NCBI GenBank assembly: GCA_037953625.1 | Contig: CM075654.1 | Span: forward strand, 48,305,001-48,369,000 | Direction: 5' to 3' | DNA: 64,000 bases | Origin: Crotalaria pallida | Taxonomy: Eukaryota; Streptophyta; Magnoliopsida; Fabales; Fabaceae | In this document: positions 1 to 10,332 of the stretch, piece after piece | Numbering within the stretch: position 1 is the first letter of the stretch | Layout of the letters: the number at the start of each line of letters is the position of its first letter | The notes under the pieces: model-generated | Told to the model about the DNA's origin: nothing | Seen by the model: the letters and a program-made list of their open reading frames with translations, nothing else | Databases searched by the model: none | Position numbers and translations under genes: made by a program

Positions 1-1400
1 TGATGTTTAGACAACCATATGATATTTTCAAGCAATCAAGGGTATATTGTTCTCATTGGTTGATTTTCTTAGGTACGGAGTTCACTCACTAGCAAGTATA
101 CTAGATCGAAAAGTAATAAAGTCGGTTAAGACTAGATATCGTTCCCACAGGGACTCAGAATTATTGTTTAATCTATTTTCACCTAAGAGTAATTTAGAGA
201 TCTATTAAAAACTAAAATTCAGAATTAAATAAATTAATTAAAAAGGATAAATTCTACTACTAGAAAATAAAATAAAACTAGGATTGCAATGAGAAAACTT
301 GGTTAGGAACTCAGTTTCATTGTATGTTCATTCATTTATTATAAATCAATGTTTTTCATTCAAATCAAGAACAAATTCAGAAAATAATAATTCCTAGATT
401 CCTCTTATGAAATTACTGCTTATTATTCAACTTGATAAATCCTAATTCCTTAGAAATTTAAACCATTGAATAACCTTAATTAAGAAGAGTGAATTTGTGA
501 AAAGTTACATAAAAATTCAATAGTATCCCTACTGATTGAATAGTTATGCTGTTTAATTGCATGGCCTATTTCAAATCCTAATTTTCCAATTCAGATTTAG
601 AAGATCCAAAACATAGATTAGCTACTTCCATGCATAACAATAAAAACTCAATTAAACACATGATTTAAAAACTGAAAAACATTAATTCATAAAAATAAAT
701 TACAAATACAAATCCACCATGTTCCTAACACAAAGGGTTTAGTTACACATAATGAAAGGAAGAATGAAAACAATAACTATGAAATTCATTCCCAAATTAC
801 CACGGAAAACTGCTTCAGATCTTCAATCTTCTCCGGATTCCTCCTTCGAATGTTCTCCAAAAGTGTGTAATCTCCCTTCTCAAAGCTCTAATATGATTCT
901 AATGACTCTAATTGACTGCCTAACCTAATTCCAAAACCTAGAATATCTACACAAAATACAAATCCTAATAGAATCCTCCAAAATTGCTCAAAAATTGGCC
1001 CAATTGGGCCTCCACGAGTCACGCGCGTCTGAGCGTATGGGGCTGCACACCTGGGCGCGTCCCATCTGATGAATAAGAATTAGCGCCACATGCATGCCTG
1101 GGCGCGGGCTCCATGCGCCTGGATGTGTGAAATATTTTTCGACTCCGTTTCTCTCCGTTCTTATGTCATTTTCAAGGTCTTTTCATGCACTTCTCAGCTC
1201 CAATAATATTTTCTCCAAATTAAGCTCCAAAAGCACATGAAATATACCCAAAACGGATCAAAACGTTCAAAGGACTCTATAATACTAAAAATTCCTAAAA
1301 CTAATAGAAATTACCTATATTTACAAGAGAAACAAGCCAAAACCATAGTAAAAGGAAGTAAAATTAAGCCCAAAAACATCATATATATATATATTAGACC
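1..1400. other. AT-rich repeat-like non-coding DNA
   Basis: I see no convincing coding sequence. The words around 100-170 (ending ATCGTTCCCACAGGGACTC) and the GC-rich GGGCGCG-type words near 1020-1130 recall non-coding parts of plant LTR retrotransposons. However, no LTR pair, primer-binding site or polypurine tract is visible, so this is only a resemblance. A short TA repeat lies at about 1381-1394. Confidence 0.4.
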
Positions 1401-1525
1401 CAAATCAGGTACTTAAAAGGGATGTAACATAACAGTTCATAAAGTCGATCCATTTCTGTTTGAGGCTCTTCAACTATAAATGCTTGAGACTTTTGTGGAT
1501 TGCCTCTAAGAAGACCTGTTGCTAG

Positions 1526-1540
1526 AGAGAAAGTGTGGAA
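1526..1540 (+). repeat. SINE target-site duplication, left copy
   Basis: Fifteen bases agagaaagtgtggaa, repeated exactly at 1734-1748 on the other side of the SINE. The absence of mismatches suggests a fairly recent insertion. Confidence 0.9.
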
Positions 1541-1733
1541 CCAACGTGAGGTTGGTCAAGTGGTAGCTCACTTGGTTCCTTAACCAACTGGTCTCGAGTT
1601 CGAGTCTTGGGTATGGAGCAATCCCCGCTGGGAGACCCCTACCTCTTAGTGCGAGCTCAGTTGGGTCGGACCGGATGAGTCGGATTCTGGGTAAATCAGA
1701 TCCGGGTACCGGTTGGTGTACACCAAAAAAAAA
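1541..1733 (+). mobile_element. tRNA-derived SINE
   Basis: This is a short interspersed element about 193 bp long with an internal RNA polymerase III promoter. Box A is TGGTCAAGTGG at 1553-1563 and box B is AGTTCGAGTCT at 1597-1607, the usual spacing for a tRNA-type head. It ends in an A-run (about 1725-1734). It is flanked by a perfect 15-bp target-site duplication, agagaaagtgtggaa, at 1526-1540 and 1734-1748. Box A, box B, A-tail and duplication together make this secure. SINEs are moved by LINE reverse transcriptase, and LINE-type debris lies less than 1 kb away, though that particular LINE need not be the partner. Confidence 0.92.
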
Positions 1734-1778
1734 AGAGAAAGTGTGGAAGGCTTTTTGGATTGTTTCAATAGATAATAC

Positions 1779-2034
1779 CATTGACGGATCTTGGTCGAAA
1801 ATTTAGGAGGTGCAGTTAAGTTTAATTAAATTATTATAATTAAAATTCAATGAATGATAACAAAAAAAAATATGAGGAAAGAAAATTTTGAATGTTTAAA
1901 TATACTAATTTGTATTACATGAATCAGTATAATTCTTTCCTCATTTTTTTTGTTATCATTCATTGAATTTTAATTATAATAATTTAATTAAACTTAACTG
2001 CACCCCATAAATTTTCGAGCAAGATCCATCAATG
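1779..2034. mobile_element. Foldback (long inverted repeat) MITE
   Basis: Two inverted arms of about 103 bases, 1779-1883 and 1933-2034, match almost base for base. The outer ends read cattgacggatcttgg and, inverted, cattgatggatcttgc. The spacer is only about 50 bases and is itself partly palindromic (tactaattt...aaattagta type). There is no coding sequence. A transcript would form a very long hairpin. The element family is not identifiable by eye, and no clear target duplication was found. Confidence 0.8.
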
Positions 2035-2295
2035 CTAGAGATCACCTAGAACATGGCATCTTTGAAATGCATATGTACAAAGAATTACAACTGGCAATTG
2101 TTCTATATTCACCAGGTACATTAGGAGCAAATGTCTTTGGTATACCAAAGCAATAGTGGTTGCATAAGTTACTTAGGAAAAGTACCTAATTGAAAGAAGC
2201 ATATGATTGCATTAGTGATTTCCTTACCAATAATCTCCCTGCTAGGTTTAAAAGAATTCACTTTTGTATTCATCAGGCCTGAAGCCTTTTCAAAG

Positions 2296-2875
2296 TGAGT
2301 AGAGGGGTAGATGTTCCAAGTGAGTGTCCTTTGTGTGAACAACAGAGAGACTATTGAACATCTTTTCATGTGGTGCCCTGTTGTACAAGCAGCTTCGTTT
2401 TCTTCTCTTCTATCAATTCGGTTTGAGACACATGAACCTCAACTAGTAGCAATTGCAAACATGGCTATGAGTATGTTACATGACTTCAAAATAGGAAACC
2501 AGAAGTCCAACTGTGATAGGCTGATAGCCAACAGACCGTGGAACGAAGAAGGTTCATTGCTGGCTGCAACCTCCCATTGCATTGGCATAAACTAAACACT
2601 GACGCTATATGTTTGGTGATGGATCAACTGGATTAAGGGCTATTAAGCCTATTATTAGAGATGACCAAGGCTCGGTTGAAGTTTCTAGACCAAAACTAGT
2701 TGAAGGTATTTACTCACCCATCGTTGCAGAAAGTATGGCACCAAGAATGGGTCTTAAACTTGCACTTGATTATAGATGTACAAGAGTGACAGCAAATTCA
2801 GACTCAATGATCCTTTGTAATGCTATCAATGGTGGGCACATTCCTTTTGAATTACATCCACCGGTTCTATAAATA
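2296..2875 (+). pseudogene. LINE-type zf-RVT plus RNase H (RVT_3) fragment, copy A
   Basis: This is the broken C-terminal end of a non-LTR retrotransposon polyprotein, or of a host RNase H-like protein derived from one. Near 2310-2370 the reading frame carries a zinc-finger of the reverse-transcriptase C-terminus: a CPLC pair, then ETIEHLFMWC. From about 2590 an RNase H fold follows: an LNTDA-type start, FGDGSTG, then IIRDDQG, the acidic stretch AESMAPRMGLKLAL, and NSDS. Damage in this copy includes a frame change between the CPLC pair and ETIEH (about 2340) and the loss of one T near 2610 relative to the copy at 13.6 kb, which splits the RNase H part. No upstream endonuclease or polymerase domain is present. 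The end at VL plus TAA (2872) is close to where the family usually ends. Confidence 0.75.
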
Positions 2876-3494
2876 AACCATTTAAGTCGTTACAGTAATT
2901 TCAAAAAATTACTCATATATCTAACAATTGTAGTCAGCCTACACAGTTGCTAGCATCTATTGTTAGATCTTTTCCTTCCGGTTTATGGAGAGATAATACT
3001 CTTTCATATACATCTAACAATGTTTTGACAAACCTTTTATCTTTATAATGAAATATGTATTTCCCATTAAATATATAAAAATAAAATACGTAATATATAA
3101 GAAGCTAGAGCTTAGTGCTTCAGCAGATTCTATGGATATTTAACACCAGTTACCTTATATACTTCTAGAGTTTGAGGACTAAAAGCACATGAAATACATC
3201 TTTGATACATCAAAAGTTTTTGTATCAATGTTTTCATTGCTCAGGCCTTACATATTCCTAAAGTTTTTTCTTCTTTTCGTGCTAAAAGTAATCATTATAT
3301 CTTCTAAAATTGCATAATCAAAATAAAAGTCTAAAACAAACAAAGAAAAAGCCAAAGTGCAACCTCAAAACATAAAATCATATCATTCAAATAAATTTTT
3401 TTTTCCCTTTCTTCTTCATTACCTATCTCAATACAATTTTATCAATAGAAAACATATGAACTACTGGAAATTCTTATAGAAACTGTTACAATAC
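2876..3494. other. Non-coding part of duplicated segment A
   Basis: AT-rich, with no coding sequence seen. Around 3239-3300 it contains words (caggccttacatattcctaaag) that recur inside intron 2 of the dioxygenase (about 4186), showing that intron 2 and this downstream region share ancestry. Confidence 0.5.
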
Positions 3495-3563
3495 TTACTG
3501 GTAGAAGATCTCCTATGTTTACAACAAGAGCTCCATGCACAGGAGGAATATAGACCAATTTTT
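3495..3563 (-). pseudogene. Stray relic of the 3' end of dioxygenase exon 2, copy A
   Basis: On the minus strand this is a diverged copy of the last ~65 bases of exon 2 (the GAFVVNIGDLL region) including the donor site. It lies 300 bases downstream of the gene's stop codon. With the shared intron-2-like words beside it, it looks like the remains of an older partial tandem duplication of intron 2 and exon 2. It has no open frame and is not expected to be part of the gene. The same relic lies downstream of gene copy 2 (43160-43230). Confidence 0.7.
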
Positions 3564-3859
3564 CAAGGAAGATCTCCTATAATTAAACAAGAGTCTTTCA
3601 CTCTAACTACACCTTTCATGTTATAGTTGAGTGGTGGTACACAAATAGAGCATTTTTTTCTACTATTACAAGAACATTTGATAATTTTTCAGCAATTAAT
3701 TTATCTTGTTGTGCCTTCAGAACTAGATGCAGCTATATAAAGGTCACTTGAAATGGAAAATTACAACAGAACTAAATGCACAAATAAATTATACATTTTT
3801 GCCAGGTCCTTGATAATGAAGAGCATTAAGTTCTTTTTAAGGTTTGAAATATATTTACT

Positions 3860-5512
3860 TCACAATCTGAAAGGCTGCAAGGCAGAGTTCCCATCAAGCC
3901 CCTTTGCAAAATGATGTGCCATGAAATCTTTTATGGTTGTTTCCTTATAGATTGGTGGATTTTCTTCGGATAACAGTTCCTTAATTGGACCATAAATCTT
4001 TGATGAACCTTCAACTGGGTCATTCGAATTCACAAAGAAGCTAGATACAGAAACTCTTGGCCCTATATTACTTGATAAGACTCGGTGATAAACACTGTTG
4101 AAACTGTCATTTGTTATGAGCTGCAACAATAGCAAGGGAATTCAAATTGATTATTAATAAAGAGGAAAAATTGATTTTCATTACCAAGGCCTTACGCATT
4201 CCTAAAGTTTTTCTTTTTTTCGTGATAAAGTAATACGTTACTTTCATCTTTTAGCTTCATATCATTGTAATTAAATTTTCTTTCTTTCTTCTTCATTACC
4301 CATCTCAATACAATTTATCAACAAAAATTTAAAAACATAAAAACTACTGGAAATTCTTATAAAAACTATTCGGATACTTACTTGAAGAAGATCTCCAATG
4401 TTTACAACAAAAGCTCCATGCACAGGAGGAACATTGAACCATTTATTCTCATGAAGAACTTGAAGACCACCAACTTGGTCTTGGAGAAGTATATTCATGA
4501 AAGCACTATCTGTATGTTTTGAAGTGCCCATAGTTAATTCAGGTTCAGGGCATGCTGGATAGTAGTGACCCTGTATAAAAGTTCCTTCAGCGCAGTTCAA
4601 TTCTTCGAGGTAAGATGGATTAAGGCCAAGTGCTTCAGACAATAACCTGAATATTGTACAGCCCAATTCCCTTATTTTCTTTGAATATTCAATCACAATG
4701 TCACTGCAACAAAAGGAACAATTCAACAAACATTCAAATTGTTCAAACTAATAGTTTCTGAACCTGAAATGCACTAGTGTCCAATTCTTAAAAAATATGA
4801 AACAAACATGAAGTTTAAGAAATTGCATATCTTGTAACATATAAATACGCCAGAAGCAAGGAAAATAGAAAGATATACTAAAAACTACAAAGATCCATGA
4901 GAAACCATTATCACTAAAGTATAAACTAGTTCAAAATCTAAACTTAGCATTAAATTATTACCTACACACCGCTGGCAAGTCTTCTGGTTTGGGTTGATTA
5001 GGAGCCACAGGACATCCAACTGTATCTCTCCAGTTAGCAAAATTGTCTAGGAAAAGGCTAGTATTGGAATAATACAGAAATTTCTTTTTAATATCTCGTG
5101 TGTAAAATTGCTTCCTTACATCGGTCTCTTGTTCATGAAACCTACGAATTCCATGGATCATCTCGTCCATAAGACTAATTGGAATACCATGATTAACGAT
5201 TTGGAAAAATCCCCACTCGCGGCATGCACTTCGAATTTTGGTAACTACTTCTGAATGCAGAGCTGGATTATTGTGTATGTCTCTGAGATCTATGATGGGG
5301 ACACTCAACTTGGACTCATCACCAGCTGAGTTTTCAATTGTGTCCACTAAGGTGCCAGAATGGAACATGAGTGGGATCTTTTTAACTCCAGATTCTACAA
5401 GTCCTTGCACACCAGCTTTTGATTCATCAAATGCTTTCACTTCAGCTTTCCTGTCATAAGTGGAATCACTATCAGTACCTACCACTAACTGGTTTGTGTT
5501 CTTTACCTCCAT
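3860..5512 (-). CDS. 2-oxoglutarate/Fe(II) dioxygenase, ACC-oxidase-homolog type, copy 1
   Basis: Three exons on the minus strand: 5512-4962, 4703-4382 and 4120-3860 (551+322+261 bases, 377 codons plus stop). Junctions follow GT/AG: donors AG|GTAATA and CAA|GTAAGT, acceptors TTGCAG and TTGCAG. The protein has an N-terminal DIOX_N domain (SVPIIDL near residue 70, then REWGFFQIVNHGIP near 100-115) and a C-terminal double-stranded beta-helix. Iron ligands are His247 and Asp249 (KHTD) and His303 (VYHRV). Arg313 and Ser315 (RVS) would bind 2-oxoglutarate. Length and layout fit the '1-aminocyclopropane-1-carboxylate oxidase homolog' clade (E8-like), soluble enzymes that mostly act on specialised metabolites. 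The substrate cannot be read from sequence, and it is not expected to be a true ACC oxidase. No break was found. The start ATG at 5512 matches the start in copy 2, and no clear TATA box is seen upstream. Confidence 0.9.
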
Positions 5513-6430
5513 AGTGAGATTGAAAGAGCAGAATTACTAGTACTCTAGTTGTGTCTGCCTCTAACAGAAATGTTAAATTAAATAAAGCACACAGGGACAG
5601 AAGTTTCTGCCAATGTGGGAATATAAAAATGTGACGGCTATCTTTGTTCCACACACGCAACTGATTAAATGCCAATTTTTTTTTTTTTTTTTCCAGATTA
5701 ATGAACTAAGCAGATAAATACAGATGATGATGATAATGACCCCAATTTCTCAATAACAGAATAAAAACGTGACTGTTTTCCTGTCATGTTTAACTTAAGT
5801 CAAATACAATAATAATGTCAATAAGATAAATATCATGTCGTTCTCCTTAGTGTTGAAGGGTAATAAGAAGGAATAAATATTAAGTTTATTGGACTGTTTG
5901 GCATGTTGGTCCCTATTCTTTGAATTCATATTCAATAAAATATATATTATTTCAGTAATAGAAAAAGCAATAGTACTGCCTGTATGCCATGAAGATAGAT
6001 AAAAGTCTTTGAGACAAATTTATAAAGTGTTTTTTTTTTTAAATACAGCTGAATAACTTTTTCGATACTAAATTTATAATGTGTTTGCTTCTGCTTTTGT
6101 AAAGTCCAAACTCGTGTTTGCGAAAAACTTCCTCGCACTTGTTTCTTGTCAAATGTGATTTTAACATCTCCTCACGATAGAAGCAAATACATTATAAGTA
6201 CACTAAGGAAAATAATTAATTTTACTAATATTGTTGGAAATGTAAATATTTGATCTACTTTTTTAAAATTACATTATATTATAATTATTATTTGAATTTG
6301 AAAATGCGTTGATTGGAGTATTTCGAAAAAAATAATATTAAATATTATTGAAAATTGAAATATAATCTTACAAATCGGATAAAAAAAAAATCTTATGTCA
6401 ATAATCGAGATAGAATATAGCAATTAGATA
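5513..6430. other. Upstream region of dioxygenase copy 1
   Basis: Presumed promoter region, read on the minus strand. It contains a T-run at about 5677-5692 and AT-rich DNA. Similarity to the region upstream of copy 2 is lost just before the ATG, with only scattered shared words (for example aataaaaacgtgact near 5760 and 45985). No other gene seen. Confidence 0.5.
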
Positions 6431-6756
6431 TTTCTTCCTCCGGGGCCTTAATATAAGCCCCTCTTTTTAAAAAATAGAGTTATTAGTCATTTTGGTTCTT
6501 GAGAGTGTCACCATCAGTCATTTTCGTCTCTCAGAGATCATGAATACACGTTTAGTCCCTAAGAGTGTCTCACGTCAATCACTTTAATCCCTCCGTAAAT
6601 TGGAATTAAGTAACGGAGTTAATTTAATTGATGTGTTACATTATGTGTCATCGATATTTTTAAAATCATTCATTTTGATTCTTGAAACATGTGCATACAT
6701 AATTTAATTTGGTCCTTTATAAATTGTAGATTAATTGAATTTAGTCCTTTATAAAT

Positions 6757-7075
6757 TCTAGATTAATTGAATTTAGTCCCTCATTTTTTTTAGAAAACAA
6801 ACAACCCAACATTATGGGGCATAACGCTAAAACAGGTAGGTATCTAGTATTTGAGGCAACACAAGTGATGGAGTAGTTATGTTTTTTTCATGGCTTCATA
6901 GCAAATGCAGCACGTGATGCCTGGAATCCATCATAGATTTTGTACATTTCATTTGTGGAAAAATTTCATCAATTTGCATCAAATACTACATATGTACAGG
7001 TTTTAATGTTATGTCCCATAATGTTGGGTTGTTTTTTTTCTAAAAAAAAAAAGGGACTAAATTGAATAATATAAT
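6757..7075. mobile_element. Foldback element with ~95-base arms
   Basis: The left arm (about 6757-6870: tttagtccctca, then acaacccaacattatgg, then ctagtatttgaggcaa) is the inverted copy of the right arm (about 6975-7075: gcatcaaatactac, then ccataatgttgggttgt, then agggactaaatt). The spacer is about 110 bases and non-coding. A 32-base direct repeat (gtcctttataaatt...attgaattta) lies just left of the left arm at 6713-6778. Confidence 0.7.
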
Positions 7076-7261
7076 TAAGAAAACTAGTTAATATTGTTAG
7101 TGAAATATAGATTAACAAAATTTGGTATATTTTTTCAAAATTTTCCCTGTAATTATTATTAAGAATCTAAAAAATGTTGATTAAAGATGAGTGTTTATAA
7201 AATAAAATTAACTACTACAATTGAAAATTGAAAAATTGGCTTACAAGTTAAAAAAAAAAAA

Positions 7262-7738
7262 GGCTTTAATGTAGTTTTGGTCCCCCAAGTTTTTTATTTT
7301 GGCTATTTTGGTCCCCCAACTTTAAATTTGGTGATTTTGGTCCCCCAAGTTTCATCAATGTAACATTGTTAGTCCCTCCATTATCTATTGTCACGTGTCG
7401 CATATCCATTAGTCAATTTTGGATATTTCTTTTTTCTTTAAATAAAATAATTAATTAATATTTAAAAATTATAAAAATAAATAAAATTATAAGATTTTTT
7501 TTTAAAAAAATCTTATAATTTTATTTATTTTTTTAAATATTATTTAAGTTTTTATTATAATTTTTTATTTAATCAGACTAATGGTTGACTGACATGTGGC
7601 AATCATTAACAGAGGGATAACATGAAGACTAAAGGTGCTATTTTGATAACATTGGGGGACCAAAATCACGAAATTTAAAATTGGGGATCAAAATAGTCAA
7701 AACCAAAAACTTAGGAGGACCAAAACTGCATTAAAGCC
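7262..7738. mobile_element. TIR element of the 'ttttggtcccccaa' type
   Basis: Ends are ggctttaatgtagttttgg and, inverted, ggctttaatgcagttttgg. The arms continue with ttttggtccccc words for about 115 bases each. The centre holds a second small inverted repeat (aaattataagattttt / aaaaatcttataattt). Non-coding. Such elements are common in eudicots and are probably non-autonomous DNA transposons. Both sides carry A-runs, so a target duplication cannot be defined. Confidence 0.7.
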
Positions 7739-7779
7739 CAAAAAAATCTTAAAATGGACTTATATAAAGGTTAAGGGAG

Positions 7780-8428
7780 TTAATTTAATAATGGAAAAGG
7801 TGTCACGATTTGTTTATAAGTGAGAGATATTCTTGGTTTTGAAAATGGTCCGATGAAGATAATAGTCTGTTAGAATCCATAACCATTTAGAGAAGGAATC
7901 AGATACGAATCGATCAAACCGATTAAAAACCGTGAAAACCAATAAAAATCGGTGATCCATCGTTTTGAAGCAATTCACAATGAAGGCCAAATTTACCAAA
8001 AACGGATTGTTTTTGTTAGGAAAAAAAGTCCTAATATTCCTAAATCCTAATAGAATGAAATGTCATAGGGCAAATAGAAGCTAGTAATGCAAAGAGGGAA
8101 GTTACTCAATTTATAAAAAATAAAAAAACAATATCAGTATAGTAGTAATGTAGTATACTATTCAATAAAAAATCTGAAAAGTTAAAAGACAAAAGAGAAG
8201 CTACTCAAGCAAAAGGCAAAGCACAAAATTATTAACTATCAACCCAATATGTCCTCTTTTAATTTTGTTTTTTGTTTTCATTATTCATATTTGCTTCTTA
8301 CTTATCTCTTAAATTATACCTTTATAGTTTTTTATCTATTTTTTTGTTTGTCTCTTTTAATTAGCACTACTACAAGGAGTAACTCCTTTGCCCGTGAGAT
8401 ATCATATTATTTAGTATTTACACATATT

Positions 8429-8475
<47 letters not shown>

Positions 8476-8790
8476 TGTATGCACATTAAGACTAGTTTGA
8501 CCTCGATTCAATCACGGTGCGAACTTTAAACCTTAAACCAATACTTTGATCGGTTCAATAATCGATCCGATTTTCAAAACATTGGATATATTAATTTTAT
8601 CTTGGTCTTGAATATAAGTAAAAAGAGATCTAAAACACATTTAAGTTAATTATATGCATTAATTCCAAGACAAATGCTAATAAGCGAAAGGACAATTATA
8701 TTGTTAAATATCTGAATGCAGTAGGAAATTATTGAAAATTGTAATTTTTATATTTTTGAGAAAATAAGAAATAACATCGTGATATTTTTT
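7780..8790. other. Non-coding interval
   Basis: AT-rich. Contains a microsatellite, (TA)n then (CA)n, at about 8431-8476. Short open frames here are explained by low-complexity DNA. No gene or bounded element seen. Confidence 0.5.
8431..8476. repeat. (TA)n/(CA)n microsatellite
   Basis: About eighteen TA units followed by a short ACACAC run. Confidence 0.95.
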
Positions 8791-8791
8791 C

Positions 8792-10147
8792 GAGTTAATT
8801 GTCACTTTGGTCCATGAAATTACATACCGCTTTCACTTTTGTCCCTCAAATTTCGAAAATAGTTTTGAGGTCCCTGGATTTGAAAAAACGTGTGCACGTT
8901 AGTCCCTAGAGTTAACCTCCGTCAACGTCCGTTAATGGAGGCGTGACATGCAGTTTAAATAATTCACTATAGTCCCTATAATCACTTTAAATAATTCACT
9001 ATAGTCCCTGTAATAATTTTAAGTTATTCATTATAGTCCCTGAAACTATACAATTTATTCACTTTAGTCCTTATCGGTATAGTTCAAATTCCAGATTAAC
9101 TCAAACAATCAGTAAAGAATTAACCAAAAAGATTAAGGGGTATGGAATACCTTCTACATATCTGAGATGAAATTTCATCCTTGCTCTTTTAAGGACAATG
9201 TTTAAGTAATTAAAAGTGTAAAGTCAATATTGAAAACTGTGTACCAAAAACAAAACATTGAAAACCTTCAAAATTTACTCTTAATATATTAATTATATAA
9301 TTTCAGGGACGTAGGTTTTACATTTTTGGTTGCATAAATATTATCTTTGGTGCAATGAAGAGAAAAACTCAAACATTGTTAATAAAAAAAAACTCAAACA
9401 GAACGGCACAATTTGGAAAACATACAAAACGATGTCGCAAATAGTAAAACAACACTTTGGTTCATGAAATTGACTTTGGATTGGTTGATCCTTCATATTG
9501 TAAAAGCAATTTGGCTCCTCATTTTGCATATTGTAAGTTAATATGGTTGTTGAGGAAAAAAATTAAGATTTTTTCAGCACCAAATTGATTGATGATGAAA
9601 TGCAAAGTTAAGGGTCAATTTGACATTTTCCTTAAGTCTAAGTATATGTTTAGATCTCATGCAAATGCAGATTTGTGCCTCCCAAACGGATTTGAGCATT
9701 TTGAATTGTGTTTGGTAAAAATTTTCAAAAGGTGATTTCTCTTTCCAAACTTGATTTCAGTTGAAGCTAAATTTTCTAAAGGATGGAACTTCATCTCAGA
9801 TATGTAGATATGCAGAAGGTATTCCATACCCCTTAATCTTTTTGGTTAATCTTTTACTGATTGTTTGAGTCAATCTGGAATTTGAACTATACTGATATAG
9901 GGACTAAAGTGAATAAATTGTATAGTTTCAGGGACTATAATGAATAACTTAAAATTATTACAAGGACTATAGTGAATTATTTAAAGTGCATGTCACGCCT
10001 CCGTTAACGGACGTTGACGGAGGTTAACTCCAGGGACTAACGTACACACGTTTTTACAAATCCAGGGACCTCAAAGCTATTTTCGTAATTTAAGGGATGA
10101 AAATGAAAGCGATATGTAATTTCAGGGACCAAAGTGACAATTAACTC
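8792..10147. mobile_element. Long-TIR DNA transposon, Mutator-like, non-autonomous
   Basis: Inverted arms of about 380 bases (8792-9180 and 9780-10147) start with gagttaattgtcactttgg on both ends. They run through the same series of words: gtccctggattt, taacctccgtcaacgtccgt, attcactatagtccc, ggggtatggaatacctt. The ~600-base centre has no coding sequence. The flanks read tattttttc on the left (8783-8791) and tatttttttc on the right (10148-10157), a likely 9-base duplication with one extra T. Long TIRs with 9-base duplications are typical of Mutator-like elements. The class is inferred. Confidence 0.75.
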
Positions 10148-10332
10148 TATTTTTTTCATTTGTAAGATAACAACCTAGCAATACCCTGATTTTAATTCCA
10201 TTATCTAAATTGCCTTCATGATGTGGAGAATTGAAGTATTGAAGGGAACTTCTTTTAAGAGTAGTAAAACTGTCACTTTTTGAATACATTAAAAATAAAA
10301 AATAAATTAAATAAAAGGTATCTTAATAATTT

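Larger units (their letters stand above)
2296..5512. repeat. Duplicated segment, copy A (RNase H relic to dioxygenase ATG)
   Basis: This stretch recurs, interrupted by transposons, between 12720 and 45721. Matching landmarks in order are the RNase H relic, the words GAAGCTAGAGCTTAGTGCTT (3100 and 14080), the 'cacatgaaatacatctttgatac' neighbourhood (3185, 28188 and 42856), the stray exon-2 relic, and the complete dioxygenase gene. Beyond the ATG of the dioxygenase the similarity becomes weak. Confidence 0.85.
6433..7775. mobile_element. Large MITE of a recurring family, disrupted by two insertions
   Basis: The left end (ctccggggccttaatataag) and the inverted right end (ctcccttaacctttatataag) are imperfect inverted repeats. 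The inner stretch 7075-7250 (ttttccctgtaattattattaagaatctaaaaa...) closely resembles 49900-49990 and 11090-11150, marking a shared MITE family. Two other inverted-repeat elements (6757-7075 and 7262-7738) sit inside it. Ends are approximate. Confidence 0.45.

Noticed and set aside
1541..1620. A functional tRNA gene
   Set aside because: A and B boxes are present, but the sequence does not fold as a full tRNA and is flanked by a SINE body, A-tail and target duplication.
4271..4381. Extension of dioxygenase exon 2 past the donor
   Set aside because: The open frame continues through GTAAGT by chance. Exon 3 joins in frame at CAA|CTC and family length fits the spliced form.
8249..8500. 83-codon open frame
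   Set aside because: It is hydrophobic because it reads T-rich DNA and a TA microsatellite. No start context or homology.
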